Positions 1 through 5,270 of a DNA stretch of 5,270 nt are shown here, piece by piece (the first letter of the stretch is position 1; the number at the start of each line of letters is the position of its first letter). The DNA is taken from positions 1,397 through 6,666 of the forward strand of contig DHQM01000212.1 in the NCBI GenBank assembly GCA_002408105.1, read 5' to 3'. This DNA is from Gammaproteobacteria bacterium UBA5338. Its GTDB lineage: Bacteria > Pseudomonadota > Gammaproteobacteria > Pseudomonadales > UBA5862. The notes under the pieces are model-generated. The model did no database searches, was not told the origin of the DNA, and saw nothing but the letters and a program-made list of their open reading frames with translations. A program made the translations under genes and the position numbers.

Positions 1-3
1 CCA

Positions 4-1116
4 CTAGAGTTTCATCGGCATCACGACATACTGGCAGTCAGCTTCCTCGAACGGCTGGATCAGCACACTGCTCTCGGCGCTCGAAAACCTGAATTGAACC
101 TGATCTGCAGTGACTGCGGACATGACATCAATCAGATAACTGACATTGAAGCCGATTTCCAGCGCTTCGCCTTGGTAGGCAACAGGCACAGGCTCAATGG
201 CCTCTTCCTGCTCTGGATTGCTGGCCTGGACCGTGAGCTCATCTTCGCGGATCGACAGACGAACGCCGCGGTATTTCTCGTTCGAAAGAATGGCTGTGCG
301 GGCGAAGGCTTCGCGCAACTGCCGACGATCTCCCACCAGCTCGCGCTCATCGGCAACGCCTTGGCGAGGGATGACCTTCTCGTAATCGGGAAACTTTCCA
401 TCAATCAACTTGGAGGTCACCACAAAATTCGCGCCTTCGACCCGAATGTGGTGCTGACCGAGGGTCACCTGCACTGTGTCCTCGTCTTTCAACAGCCGAG
501 CGATCTCCAGGGTGCCTTTGCGGGGCACGATCACCTGCTCACCCCGAGAACTGGACAAACTCTCCACCGGGAGGGTACACATCGCCAAGCGGTGGCCGTC
601 GGTCGCCACCGTACGCAACCGGCCCTCGCCCGTTTCGAACAGCATCCCGTTGAGGTAAAATCGAACATCCTGCTGCGCCATCGCGAAACCGGTCTGGTCG
701 ATCAATCTCCGCAGCCTCGGCGCTTCCATTTCGAATTGCACCAGTCCAACGGTGGACTCAACATTGGGAAAGTCATCCGCTGGCAGGGTGGCGAGCCGAT
801 AGCGGCTGCGGCCCGAACGGAGCAACAAGTGCTCGCCCTGGGATTCGATGGCCAACAGCGAGCCGTCATCAAAGGCCTTGCAGATTTCAAGCATCTTGCG
901 TGCTGGTACCGTGACCCGACCATCCCCGATACCCTTCTCTGCAACGGCGAAGCCGATGAGCTCGACTTCCAGATCTGTGCCGGTCAGCGCCAACTGATCG
1001 CCTTTCAGGTCCAGCAGCACGTTGGCCAGAATCGGCAGAGTTTGTCGACGTTCAACCACACCTGCCACCTGTTGCAAAGCGGGTAGAAGGGCTTCACGGG
1101 CAATTTCGAGTTTCAT
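4..1116 (-). CDS. dnaN: DNA polymerase III subunit beta (sliding clamp)
   Basis: This is the ring-shaped homodimeric clamp that holds DNA polymerase III on the template and serves as a docking platform for other replication and repair proteins in the cytoplasm. The product is 370 residues, close to the usual ~366, and looks complete. Three clamp domains can be placed at about 1-124, 130-255 and 256-370. Family motifs are visible: LPADDFP (111-117), TDGHRL (172-177, part of the client-binding cleft), FPDYEKVIP (242-250), KYRGVRL (281-287) and the C-terminal VVMPMKL (364-370), which completes the binding cleft (usually MPMRL; here Lys replaces Arg, a mild change). The ATG is supported by AGGA six bases upstream (1123-1126). 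It lies downstream of dnaA on the same strand after a gap of about 214 bp. In many relatives recF follows, which would be off the left edge. Confidence 0.98.
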   Translation of the reverse strand: MKLEIAREALLPALQQVAGVVERRQTLPILANVLLDLKGDQLALTGTDLEVELIGFAVAEKGIGDGRVTVPARKMLEICKAFDDGSLLAIESQGEHLLLRSGRSRYRLATLPADDFPNVESTVGLVQFEMEAPRLRRLIDQTGFAMAQQDVRFYLNGMLFETGEGRLRTVATDGHRLAMCTLPVESLSSSRGEQVIVPRKGTLEIARLLKDEDTVQVTLGQHHIRVEGANFVVTSKLIDGKFPDYEKVIPRQGVADERELVGDRRQLREAFARTAILSNEKYRGVRLSIREDELTVQASNPEQEEAIEPVPVAYQGEALEIGFNVSYLIDVMSAVTADQVQFRFSSAESSVLIQPFEEADCQYVVMPMKL

Positions 1117-1330
1117 GCAAGGTCCTTTTTATACGCCACCAAGCAGGTGTATTGTGAGGCGGTTTTAAGGTAGGGAAAGGCGCACCATGCATCAGGAGTA
1201 TACGCATCGGGCAACCCAATAAACACAAGGTGGCACCACGACGACCAGCACCGGGTGAGCCGTCGGGCGGACGCGCCGCACGCTGTGCACAGTTCCTGCA
1301 ACACTCCTTTAAAAGGCCTTTGCTGACACG
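1117..1330 (-). other. dnaA-dnaN intergenic gap with an unbroken open frame
   Basis: This gap of about 214 bp has no recognisable gene. One minus-strand frame stays open across it (1113-1334). It starts with a GTG that overlaps the dnaA stop (GTGA) and stops in an ATGA overlap with the dnaN start. The predicted 73-residue product has seven Cys and several Trp and resembles no family I know, so I do not call it a gene. TATACT on the minus strand (1197-1202) could be a -10 box for a dnaN promoter, but no convincing -35 is seen. Palindromes AAAGGCCTTT (just after the dnaA stop) and CTGTGCACAG (1283-1292) are present. I see no terminator with a GC stem and T-tract, so dnaA and dnaN may be co-transcribed. 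Confidence 0.5.
1123..1126 (-). promoter_or_regulatory. Ribosome binding site of dnaN
   Basis: On the minus strand AAAAAGGACC precedes the dnaN ATG, with AGGA six bases from the start codon. This is the clearest Shine-Dalgarno sequence in the window and fixes the dnaN start. Confidence 0.75.
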
Positions 1331-2824
1331 TCACACAGTCAACAACCGCAGCAGCTTTCGGTAGTCCTCGGCAATCTCCGCGTCGGTCTTCATGAGTTCT
1401 GCGACCTTTCTGCAGCCATGCAACACTGTGGTGTGGTCCCGCCCACCAAAAGCCTGACCAATCTCAGGAAGACTCCGGGTTGTCAGCTCCTTGGCAAGGG
1501 CCATGGCAACCTGCCGGGGACGCGCCACAGACCGCGACCGGCGCTTGGACACCATGTCGGATTTCTTCACTGCGTAGTACTCGGCCACCACCCGTTGAAT
1601 GTTCTCGATGGAAACCCGGCGCTCCTGCAGCGCCAACAGGTCCTTCAGCGCATCGCGGACGAGTTCAACCGTGATGGGTTTGCGCATGAACTCTGAGCAC
1701 GCAATCACCCGCTTGAGGGACCCTTCTAGCTCGCGCACGTTCGACTGCACCCGCTGGCCAATGAAAAACGCTGCGTCCTCGGGCAGATTCACCTGCGCCT
1801 CCTCGGCCTTGCGCATCAGTATCGCAACGCGCGTTTCCAACTCTGGAGGCTCGATGCTCACCGTCAAACCCCAGCCAAACCTTGATTTCAAACGCTCTTC
1901 AAGCCCTTGAATCTCCCTTGGAAAGCGGTCACAGGTGAGAATCATCTGCTGGCGCCCTTCCAGCAACGCGTTGAAGGTGTGAAAGAACTCCTCTTGCGAG
2001 CGTTCCTTGCGGGCGAAAAACTGTATGTCGTCAATCAGCAGAGCATCGACCGAACGGTAGTAACGCTTGAAGTCGTTGATCGCGTTCAGCTGCAGTGCCT
2101 TAACCATGTCGGCGACAAAGCGCTCTGAATGCAGATAGGCCACCTTGATACTGGGGTTGTGCATCTGCAGCGCATTGCCCACAGCATGCATCAGGTGGGT
2201 CTTACCAAGCCCAACTCCACCATAAAGAAACAGCGGGTTGTAGCCTCCACCCGGATTTTCTGCAACCTGCAGCGCAGCCGCCCGGGCCATTTGGTTCGAC
2301 GTGCCTTCAATGAAATTATCGAACCGAAACTCCGGGTTGATATAGCTTTCATGGCGCACGCCGCCTTCGATTGCGGGATGTGCCCCCCCGTTGATGCGCT
2401 GTGTCGGCGCAGCAGGCGCGGCTCGTACAGCTGGAGCAGTTTTGGGCTGCGAACCAGGTGCCACATCCGCAACGCCTCCAGACACAGGGGTCTCGTCGCG
2501 CTCCCGCGGGGTCGAACTGCCGATTTCGAGACAGACTCCGAGCCCTGCGATCTGACAATGGTGCCGCACCAACTCTTCGATCCGCGCCAGGTATTTGTCA
2601 CTGACCCAATCGAGCACAAAGCGGTTGGGTGCCAGAAGACGCAAGTGGGGTCGACCTTGGCGGTCGCACTCCTCCACCTGCAAGGGCTGGATCCAGGTCC
2701 CATACAACTCGTTCGGCAATTCTTGCTTCAGCTGGTCAGCGCACCTCAACCAGGCGACCCCGAGGGGCAGCGCCTGCGACTGCTCATTGTTGTTCTTATT
2801 CGCAGAATGCAACTCTCTATACAC
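1331..2824 (-). CDS. dnaA: Chromosomal replication initiator protein DnaA
   Basis: This is the ATP-dependent initiator that binds DnaA boxes at oriC, melts the AT-rich element and helps load the helicase. Counting from the GTG chosen here (497 residues), domain I spans about 20-100, with the GTWIQPLQ and [10 protein letters not shown] motifs. It is followed by a Pro/Ala-rich domain II linker at about 104-155. The AAA+ domain shows Walker A GGVGLGKT (202-209), Walker B LLIDDIQF (262-269), sensor 1 ILTCD (295-299), box [12 protein letters not shown] with the arginine-finger Arg at about 315, and sensor 2 Arg at about 364 in NVRELEG. The C-terminal helix-turn-helix domain has the signature [15 protein letters not shown] (460-474). 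The start is uncertain. The frame is open to ATG 2908, with a second ATG at 2872, GTG at 2824 and TTG at 2812. None has a good Shine-Dalgarno. Homology begins just before residue 24, and a perfect DnaA box lies at 2825-2833, so a start at 2824 or 2812 is likeliest. The product is somewhat longer than E. coli DnaA (467), mostly through the linker. Confidence 0.97.
   Translation of the reverse strand: MYRELHSANKNNNEQSQALPLGVAWLRCADQLKQELPNELYGTWIQPLQVEECDRQGRPHLRLLAPNRFVLDWVSDKYLARIEELVRHHCQIAGLGVCLEIGSSTPRERDETPVSGGVADVAPGSQPKTAPAVRAAPAAPTQRINGGAHPAIEGGVRHESYINPEFRFDNFIEGTSNQMARAAALQVAENPGGGYNPLFLYGGVGLGKTHLMHAVGNALQMHNPSIKVAYLHSERFVADMVKALQLNAINDFKRYYRSVDALLIDDIQFFARKERSQEEFFHTFNALLEGRQQMILTCDRFPREIQGLEERLKSRFGWGLTVSIEPPELETRVAILMRKAEEAQVNLPEDAAFFIGQRVQSNVRELEGSLKRVIACSEFMRKPITVELVRDALKDLLALQERRVSIENIQRVVAEYYAVKKSDMVSKRRSRSVARPRQVAMALAKELTTRSLPEIGQAFGGRDHTTVLHGCRKVAELMKTDAEIAEDYRKLLRLLTV
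2796..2804 (+). promoter_or_regulatory. Weak DnaA box candidate TTATTCGCA
   Basis: TTATTCGCA differs from the relaxed consensus TTATNCACA at one position. It faces the perfect box at 2825-2833 across 20 bp, but lies within the probable start of the dnaA coding region, so it may be fortuitous. Confidence 0.3.
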
Positions 2825-2833
2825 TGTGGATAA
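2825..2833 (-). promoter_or_regulatory. DnaA box, perfect TTATCCACA
   Basis: TGTGGATAA on the plus strand is an exact consensus DnaA box read on the minus strand. It ends directly next to the GTG at 2824 in the dnaA frame. It therefore lies in the dnaA 5' region, where DnaA binding commonly gives autorepression, and it also borders the origin. Confidence 0.85.
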
Positions 2834-2870
2834 ACCGTTTTCGCTGGCATGGGTGGAACGACCGATTCGC

Positions 2871-2899
2871 ATTCTACCCACTGACGCACCAGGTTGCCA
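2871..2899 (-). promoter_or_regulatory. dnaA: Candidate dnaA promoter
   Basis: On the minus strand TGGCAA (2894-2899) and TAGAAT (2871-2876) are separated by 17 bp. The -10 matches TATAAT at five of six positions; the -35 matches TTGACA at only three. Transcription would begin near 2864, downstream of the ATG at 2872 and upstream of the GTG at 2824, with the perfect DnaA box inside the leader. A competing candidate is TTGATT (2940-2945) with GATAAG (2917-2922), also 17 bp apart. The sequence alone does not decide between them. Confidence 0.3.
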
Positions 2900-2917
2900 C
2901 CACATCAAGGATGGACC

Positions 2918-2969
2918 TTATCGATATTTAATCTATAAAAATCAATATTTTATGTTACATTTAAATAGA
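2918..2969. other. AT-rich DNA unwinding element (candidate)
   Basis: 45 of 52 bases are A or T, in sharp contrast with the GC-rich surroundings. It lies between the two perfect DnaA boxes, where the duplex would be opened during initiation. It includes the palindrome TATCGATA (2919-2926). No repeated 13-mer of the E. coli type is evident. Confidence 0.65.
2940..2952 (+). promoter_or_regulatory. Candidate IHF binding site
   Basis: AATCAATATTTTA fits the IHF consensus WATCAANNNNTTR at every specified position and lies in the AT-rich part of the origin. IHF bends oriC next to the unwinding element in E. coli. A 13-bp degenerate motif can occur by chance in AT-rich DNA, so the call rests on both sequence and location. 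Confidence 0.4.
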
Positions 2970-3017
2970 CACTAACAACAAACCTGGGGAAAAAATTTTC
3001 GCCCTGATTTTCTAACT

Positions 3018-3026
3018 TGTGGATAA
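3018..3026 (-). promoter_or_regulatory. DnaA box, perfect TTATCCACA
   Basis: TGTGGATAA on the plus strand is an exact consensus box in the same orientation as the one at 2825-2833, 193 bp away. It is centred in a short inverted repeat, AACTT-N6-AAGTT (3014-3029), and lies on the rpmH side of the AT-rich stretch. Confidence 0.88.
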
Positions 3027-3028
3027 GT

Positions 3029-3037
3029 TGTAGATAT
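3029..3037 (-). promoter_or_regulatory. Degenerate DnaA box candidate
   Basis: TGTAGATAT matches TGTGGATAA at seven of nine positions and starts 11 bp after the perfect box, in the same orientation. One helical turn between boxes would favour cooperative binding. The sequence match by itself is weak. Confidence 0.35.
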
Positions 3038-3156
3038 CCTCTGAGTAAACAGGGAGTCATTCGGCCAGGCCGCTTTCCCTACAAACAACGCTAGATCGCA
3101 CCAACTTGCGAACCGCTCGGACGTGGCCCGTTGGGGAACCCAAACGGGTGCACGCG
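3038..3156. other. Intergenic segment between oriC core and rpmH promoter
   Basis: No gene is supported here. The segment contains an 11-bp palindrome CGGCCAGGCCG (3062-3072), the only GATC of the intergenic region (3094-3097), and a strong imperfect hairpin (3127-3148). It may be the origin flank or carry regulatory sites for the rpmH operon. Confidence 0.5.
3127..3148. repeat. Imperfect inverted repeat / hairpin
   Basis: Arms CCCGTTGGG (3127-3135) and CCC-A-AACGGG (3139-3148) can form nine base pairs, with one bulged A and a three-base loop GAA. It ends nine bases before the predicted -35 of the rpmH promoter. No T-tract follows on either strand, so it is not a typical intrinsic terminator. 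An operator or structural element is possible. Confidence 0.5.
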
Positions 3157-3185
3157 TTGCCTAAACCGGCTTCTTTACTTACAAT
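3157..3185 (+). promoter_or_regulatory. Sigma70-type promoter of the rpmH operon
   Basis: TTGCCT (3157-3162) and TACAAT (3180-3185) are separated by exactly 17 bp. The -35 matches four and the -10 matches five of six consensus positions. Transcription would start near 3192, giving a leader of about 130 nt before rpmH. It is the best promoter candidate in the window and the only strong one upstream of the rightward operon. Confidence 0.6.
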
Positions 3186-3323
3186 TGCCGCCCTTTTGTC
3201 TGCCAGCGCCCCCTTACCACTCGTTGCAGGTGCCGCTCTGCTCCGCCCCCTCTTTGTTGGAGCCCAGGCCCTCGCCACGACACCGTTGTACGATTGGGCA
3301 TTGGCCTTTCTGGACTTTGGAAC

Positions 3324-3458
3324 ATGAAGCGCACTTTCCAGCCCAGCGTGCTGAAACGCAAACGCAACCACGGTTTTCGTGCCAGAATGGCGACCGCCAA
3401 CGGCCGCAAAGTCATTCAACGACGCCGGGCCAAGGGTCGAAAGCGCCTTTCGGCCTGA
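3324..3458 (+). CDS. rpmH: 50S ribosomal protein L34
   Basis: This is a small, very basic protein of the large ribosomal subunit that binds 23S rRNA. The product has 44 residues, a typical bacterial L34 length. It begins [20 protein letters not shown] and continues with the [17 protein letters not shown] pattern that defines the family, ending in RLSA before TGA. The ATG is fixed by homology. A weak TGGA lies about nine bases upstream. It is the first gene of the rightward operon, 36 nt ahead of rnpA, as in most bacteria. An upstream open frame ends at TGA 3325-3327, overlapping this ATG. Confidence 0.97.
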   Translation: MKRTFQPSVLKRKRNHGFRARMATANGRKVIQRRRAKGRKRLSA

Positions 3459-3494
3459 CCTACACCGATCAACGGCGCGCCACCCCGCTGCGTT

Positions 3495-3872
3495 TTGGGT
3501 TCTGCCACGGGCTTCGATTTCCCAGTGTCCTGCCGTCTGTTGACCCCTGCCCACTATCGGGCGGTGTTCGACGCCACGGCGGTTCGAGTGGGCACCAAGA
3601 ATGCGCTCATGCTGGGTAGACTCAATGGCCAGCAACCCGCTCGCCTTGGGTTGATCGCAGCCCGTCGCCAACTTCCCCGCGCAGTTGATCGAAACCGGTT
3701 CAAACGCATGGTGCGAGAAACCTTTCGAGTGCATCGAGGGGAGTTGCATGGGCTGGACATCGTCGTGCTGGCGCGAAGTGGGTTCCGCAGCACGACCAAA
3801 CCAGAACAGCACCCACGTCTGGAACACCAATGGCAACGGCTGATCGCAGAACACCGGTCCTTGAGCGACTGA
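3495..3872 (+). CDS. rnpA: Ribonuclease P protein component
   Basis: This is the protein subunit of RNase P, which assists the catalytic RNA in cleaving the 5' leader of pre-tRNAs. The product has 125 residues, close to the usual ~119. Visible features are [15 protein letters not shown] near the N-terminus (7-21, the substrate-leader contact region), [18 protein letters not shown] and the hallmark basic RNR motif [13 protein letters not shown] (66-78), then [10 protein letters not shown] (87-96). The start is TTG. No ATG lies between the in-frame rpmH stop and the conserved region, and the next alternative, GTG at 3525, would remove the conserved FDFP segment. No clear Shine-Dalgarno is seen, so translation may depend on coupling to rpmH. 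Its 3' end overlaps yidD by 43 nt. Confidence 0.93.
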   Translation: MGSATGFDFPVSCRLLTPAHYRAVFDATAVRVGTKNALMLGRLNGQQPARLGLIAARRQLPRAVDRNRFKRMVRETFRVHRGELHGLDIVVLARSGFRSTTKPEQHPRLEHQWQRLIAEHRSLSD

Positions 3873-4111
3873 CCCTTCGTGCCCTGCTCGGCGTGCTCGG
3901 CGCCTACCGCTACCTGGTCAGCCCCCTGCTCCCGCCCAGCTGCAGGTACCAACCCACCTGTTCCTGCTACGCGGAAGAAGCGCTGCGCCGACACGGTGTC
4001 GTTTCGGGATCGGCTCTCGCACTGCGCCGCTTGGCGCGCTGCCACCCCTGGCGACCCGGTGGTTACGACCCGGTCCCCAATCCATCAGCCAACACTGAAG
4101 TCTCTCCATGA
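3830..4111 (+). CDS. yidD: Membrane protein insertion efficiency factor YidD
   Basis: This is a small protein, thought to associate peripherally with the inner membrane, that aids YidC/Sec-dependent membrane-protein insertion. The product has 93 residues. The family core is clear: an amphipathic segment [18 protein letters not shown] (17-34), [19 protein letters not shown] (36-54), and [18 protein letters not shown] (66-83). Conserved Cys are at 38, 44 and 71, with one more at 46, where E. coli has Ser. The ATG has only a weak GGA about eight bases upstream. It starts 43 nt inside the end of rnpA, and its stop overlaps the yidC start in ATGA, so coupled translation with both neighbours is likely. 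The first ~12 residues are poorly conserved, so a slightly later start cannot be excluded. Confidence 0.93.
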   Translation: MATADRRTPVLERLTLRALLGVLGAYRYLVSPLLPPSCRYQPTCSCYAEEALRRHGVVSGSALALRRLARCHPWRPGGYDPVPNPSANTEVSP

Positions 4112-5270
4112 ATGCCGTTCGCTATCTCCTGTTTGGCGCCCTGGCCGTGGTCGCCTACCTACTCATCCTTGCCTGGAACCGCGACTACACACCGGGTGTG
4201 GCCGACGCACCAGCCCCCGCAGAAACCACAGCACCCCAGAACTCGGACCTGCCCCAACCGGCCAATGCTGCAACCAGTGCCGACCTTCTGACCACCACGC
4301 CCGACGCTCCACCGACGGCTGCGACCGACCAGCCAACGGCAGCCGTGTCGTCCACTCGCGCCATTCGGGTGACGACCGATGTACTGCATGTGGCAATCGA
4401 CCCGGTCGGCGGCGATCTCGTGTATGCCGCCCTGCCACAATACCCGGAAACCCTCGACCGCCCAGACGCCCCCTTTGTGGTCCTGGAGCGCGACGGGCGC
4501 ACCTTCCACATCGCACAAAGCGGCCTGGTCGGGCCGCAGGGACCGGACGCGAATGCGAGCGGACGACCGCTGTACAGCGCCTCAGCGACCGACTACGAGC
4601 TCGCTCCGGGACAGGAGGAACTGGTGGTTCCTCTCGCCTACACCAGCCCCGAAGGGGTGTACATCGAGAAGCGGTTTCGGTTTCGACGCGACAGCCACCT
4701 CGTCAGCGTGGAATACAGCATCCACAACCAGGGGAACACGCCCTGGGAGGCAAACCTCTTTGCGCAACTCAAGCGCGACATGAGTCCAGACCCGGCCGCG
4801 CAGAACGCCGGTTTTGGAGTCAGCACCTACCTTGGTCCGGCACTCTACACACCGGATGAAAAGTACAAGAAGGTCGACTTCAAGGACGTCCGCAAGACGC
4901 CGCTGAACCAACGCATCGAAGGTGGCTGGATCGCCATGGTGCAGCACTACTTTGTCGCTGCCTGGATCCCCAACCCGGCACACACGTATCTGTACCAAAT
5001 GCGCCCCACATCCGACGACCGCTACACCATCGTGGGTTTTACCGGCCCAAGGCTTGAAGTCGCGCCGCAAGCCACCGCCACCGCATCCGCGCAACTCTAC
5101 ATCGGACCAAAGGTTCAGGACCGGCTGGCGCCCATCTCTCCGGGACTGGAGCTGACCATTGACTACGGTTGGTTGTGGTTCATCGCCCAGCCGCTGTTCT
5201 GGTTGCTTGATTTCATCCATGGCATTGTGGGCAACTGGGGTGTCGCCATCGTGCTGCTGACCCTGCTCGT
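4108..5270 (+). CDS. yidC: Membrane protein insertase YidC (3' end cut by window)
   Basis: This is the inner-membrane insertase that works alone or with SecYEG to insert and fold membrane proteins such as respiratory and ATP-synthase subunits. The frame runs off the right edge after 387 codons, with no stop. An N-terminal membrane anchor is seen at about residues 4-23 ([20 protein letters not shown]). A Pro/Ala/Thr-rich linker follows to about residue 85, then the large periplasmic P1 domain typical of Gram-negative YidC (about 88-345; includes [10 protein letters not shown] and [10 protein letters not shown]). The conserved junction [13 protein letters not shown] starts at residue 352 and leads into the second membrane segment, [13 protein letters not shown]. 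The catalytic hydrophilic-groove Arg and the remaining membrane segments lie beyond the window. The start overlaps the yidD stop by four bases, and no strong ribosome binding site is visible. In many relatives mnmE follows. Confidence 0.96.
   Translation, partial: MNAVRYLLFGALAVVAYLLILAWNRDYTPGVADAPAPAETTAPQNSDLPQPANAATSADLLTTTPDAPPTAATDQPTAAVSSTRAIRVTTDVLHVAIDPVGGDLVYAALPQYPETLDRPDAPFVVLERDGRTFHIAQSGLVGPQGPDANASGRPLYSASATDYELAPGQEELVVPLAYTSPEGVYIEKRFRFRRDSHLVSVEYSIHNQGNTPWEANLFAQLKRDMSPDPAAQNAGFGVSTYLGPALYTPDEKYKKVDFKDVRKTPLNQRIEGGWIAMVQHYFVAAWIPNPAHTYLYQMRPTSDDRYTIVGFTGPRLEVAPQATATASAQLYIGPKVQDRLAPISPGLELTIDYGWLWFIAQPLFWLLDFIHGIVGNWGVAIVLLTLL

Larger units (their letters stand above)
2796..3037. 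other. oriC: Chromosomal replication origin (oriC), predicted core
   Basis: This region between dnaA and rpmH holds the expected parts of a bacterial origin. There are two perfect DnaA boxes (2825-2833 and 3018-3026), both TTATCCACA on the minus strand. A weaker box sits near each (2796-2804 and 3029-3037). Between them is a very AT-rich stretch (2918-2969; 45 of 52 bases are A/T), followed by an A6T4 tract (2990-2999) expected to bend DNA. Genes on both sides point away, as expected for divergent forks. Pseudomonas-type origins lie in the same dnaA-rpmH interval. E. coli-like 13-mers and clustered GATC sites are not seen; only one GATC occurs between 2825 and 3323. The outer limits are inferred; the functional origin may extend toward rpmH. 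Confidence 0.8.

Noticed and set aside
94..1086. 330-codon plus-strand open frame opposite dnaN
   Set aside because: It lies entirely antisense to an intact, well-conserved dnaN; its composition (many His, Gln, Arg, no recognisable motif) is that of a shadow frame in GC-rich coding DNA.
1219..1227. DnaA-box-like ATAAACACA in the dnaA-dnaN gap
   Set aside because: Two mismatches to the relaxed consensus and no neighbouring boxes; a match of this quality is expected by chance.
1320..1340. Possible terminator after dnaA (AAAGGCCTTT palindrome with T-run)
   Set aside because: The palindrome has no loop and too few pairs to form a stable stem of the rho-independent type, so I did not call a terminator.
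2761..2812. Frameshift hidden near the dnaA start (out-of-frame ATG around 2785)
   Set aside because: An ATG in the next frame would join the DnaA frame only if one base were added in the CTCGGGG run; with no alignment or reads this is speculation, and in-frame GTG/TTG starts exist.
2129..2833. 234-codon plus-strand open frame opposite dnaA
   Set aside because: Antisense to the DnaA N-terminal, linker and AAA+ regions; no family resemblance and no independent promoter or ribosome binding site seen.
2918..2926. TTATCGATA as a DnaA box
   Set aside because: Two mismatches at the conserved CACA end; better explained as part of the AT-rich element containing a TATCGATA palindrome.
3057..3854. 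265-codon minus-strand open frame across the rpmH/rnpA region
   Set aside because: It runs antisense to two conserved genes and their promoter; the product shows no domain and is explained by GC-rich codon bias on the other strand.
3879..4859. 326-codon plus-strand frame overlapping yidD and yidC
   Set aside because: The true frames are yidD (3830-4111) and yidC (from 4108), both with clear family motifs; this alternative frame is Arg/Pro/Thr-rich with no recognisable domain.
4582..5220. 212-codon minus-strand frame opposite yidC
   Set aside because: Antisense to the conserved YidC periplasmic domain; no motif or start signal supports it.

Overview
The window is the replication-origin neighbourhood of a gammaproteobacterial chromosome. 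The gene order is dnaN and dnaA running leftward, a roughly 500-bp AT-rich non-coding region, then rpmH, rnpA, yidD and yidC running rightward. Having oriC between dnaA and rpmH is the arrangement known from Pseudomonas and relatives. The protein sequences (DnaA, 44-residue L34, RnpA, YidD, and YidC with a periplasmic domain) fit a moderately GC-rich gammaproteobacterium. I cannot name a genus from the sequence alone.

Left part (4-2824, minus strand): dnaN is complete and ends almost at the window edge. It is preceded by a gap of about 214 bp and then by dnaA, whose AAA+ and DNA-binding domains are intact but whose start codon is uncertain. Both genes point away from the origin, so they are co-directional with the leftward fork.

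Middle part (about 2825-3323): two perfect DnaA boxes, both reading TTATCCACA on the minus strand, flank a stretch that is 87% A+T over 2918-2969. That stretch contains a perfect match to the IHF consensus. A weaker box lies beside each perfect one. An A6T4 tract, a strong imperfect hairpin and a good sigma70-type promoter (TTGCCT-N17-TACAAT) lead into rpmH.

Right part (3324-5270, plus strand): rpmH, rnpA, yidD and yidC form a compact operon. rpmH and rnpA are 36 nt apart, rnpA and yidD overlap by 43 nt, and yidD and yidC overlap by 4 nt (ATGA). yidC is cut by the right edge after 387 codons. Together the window encodes the initiator (DnaA), the clamp that follows initiation (DnaN), a ribosomal protein, the RNase P protein, and the membrane-protein insertion pair YidD/YidC.

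I found no mobile element, CRISPR array, tRNA/rRNA gene, defence system or other novel system. The observations worth a second look concern origin architecture, start-codon choice, and two open frames that abut real genes exactly.
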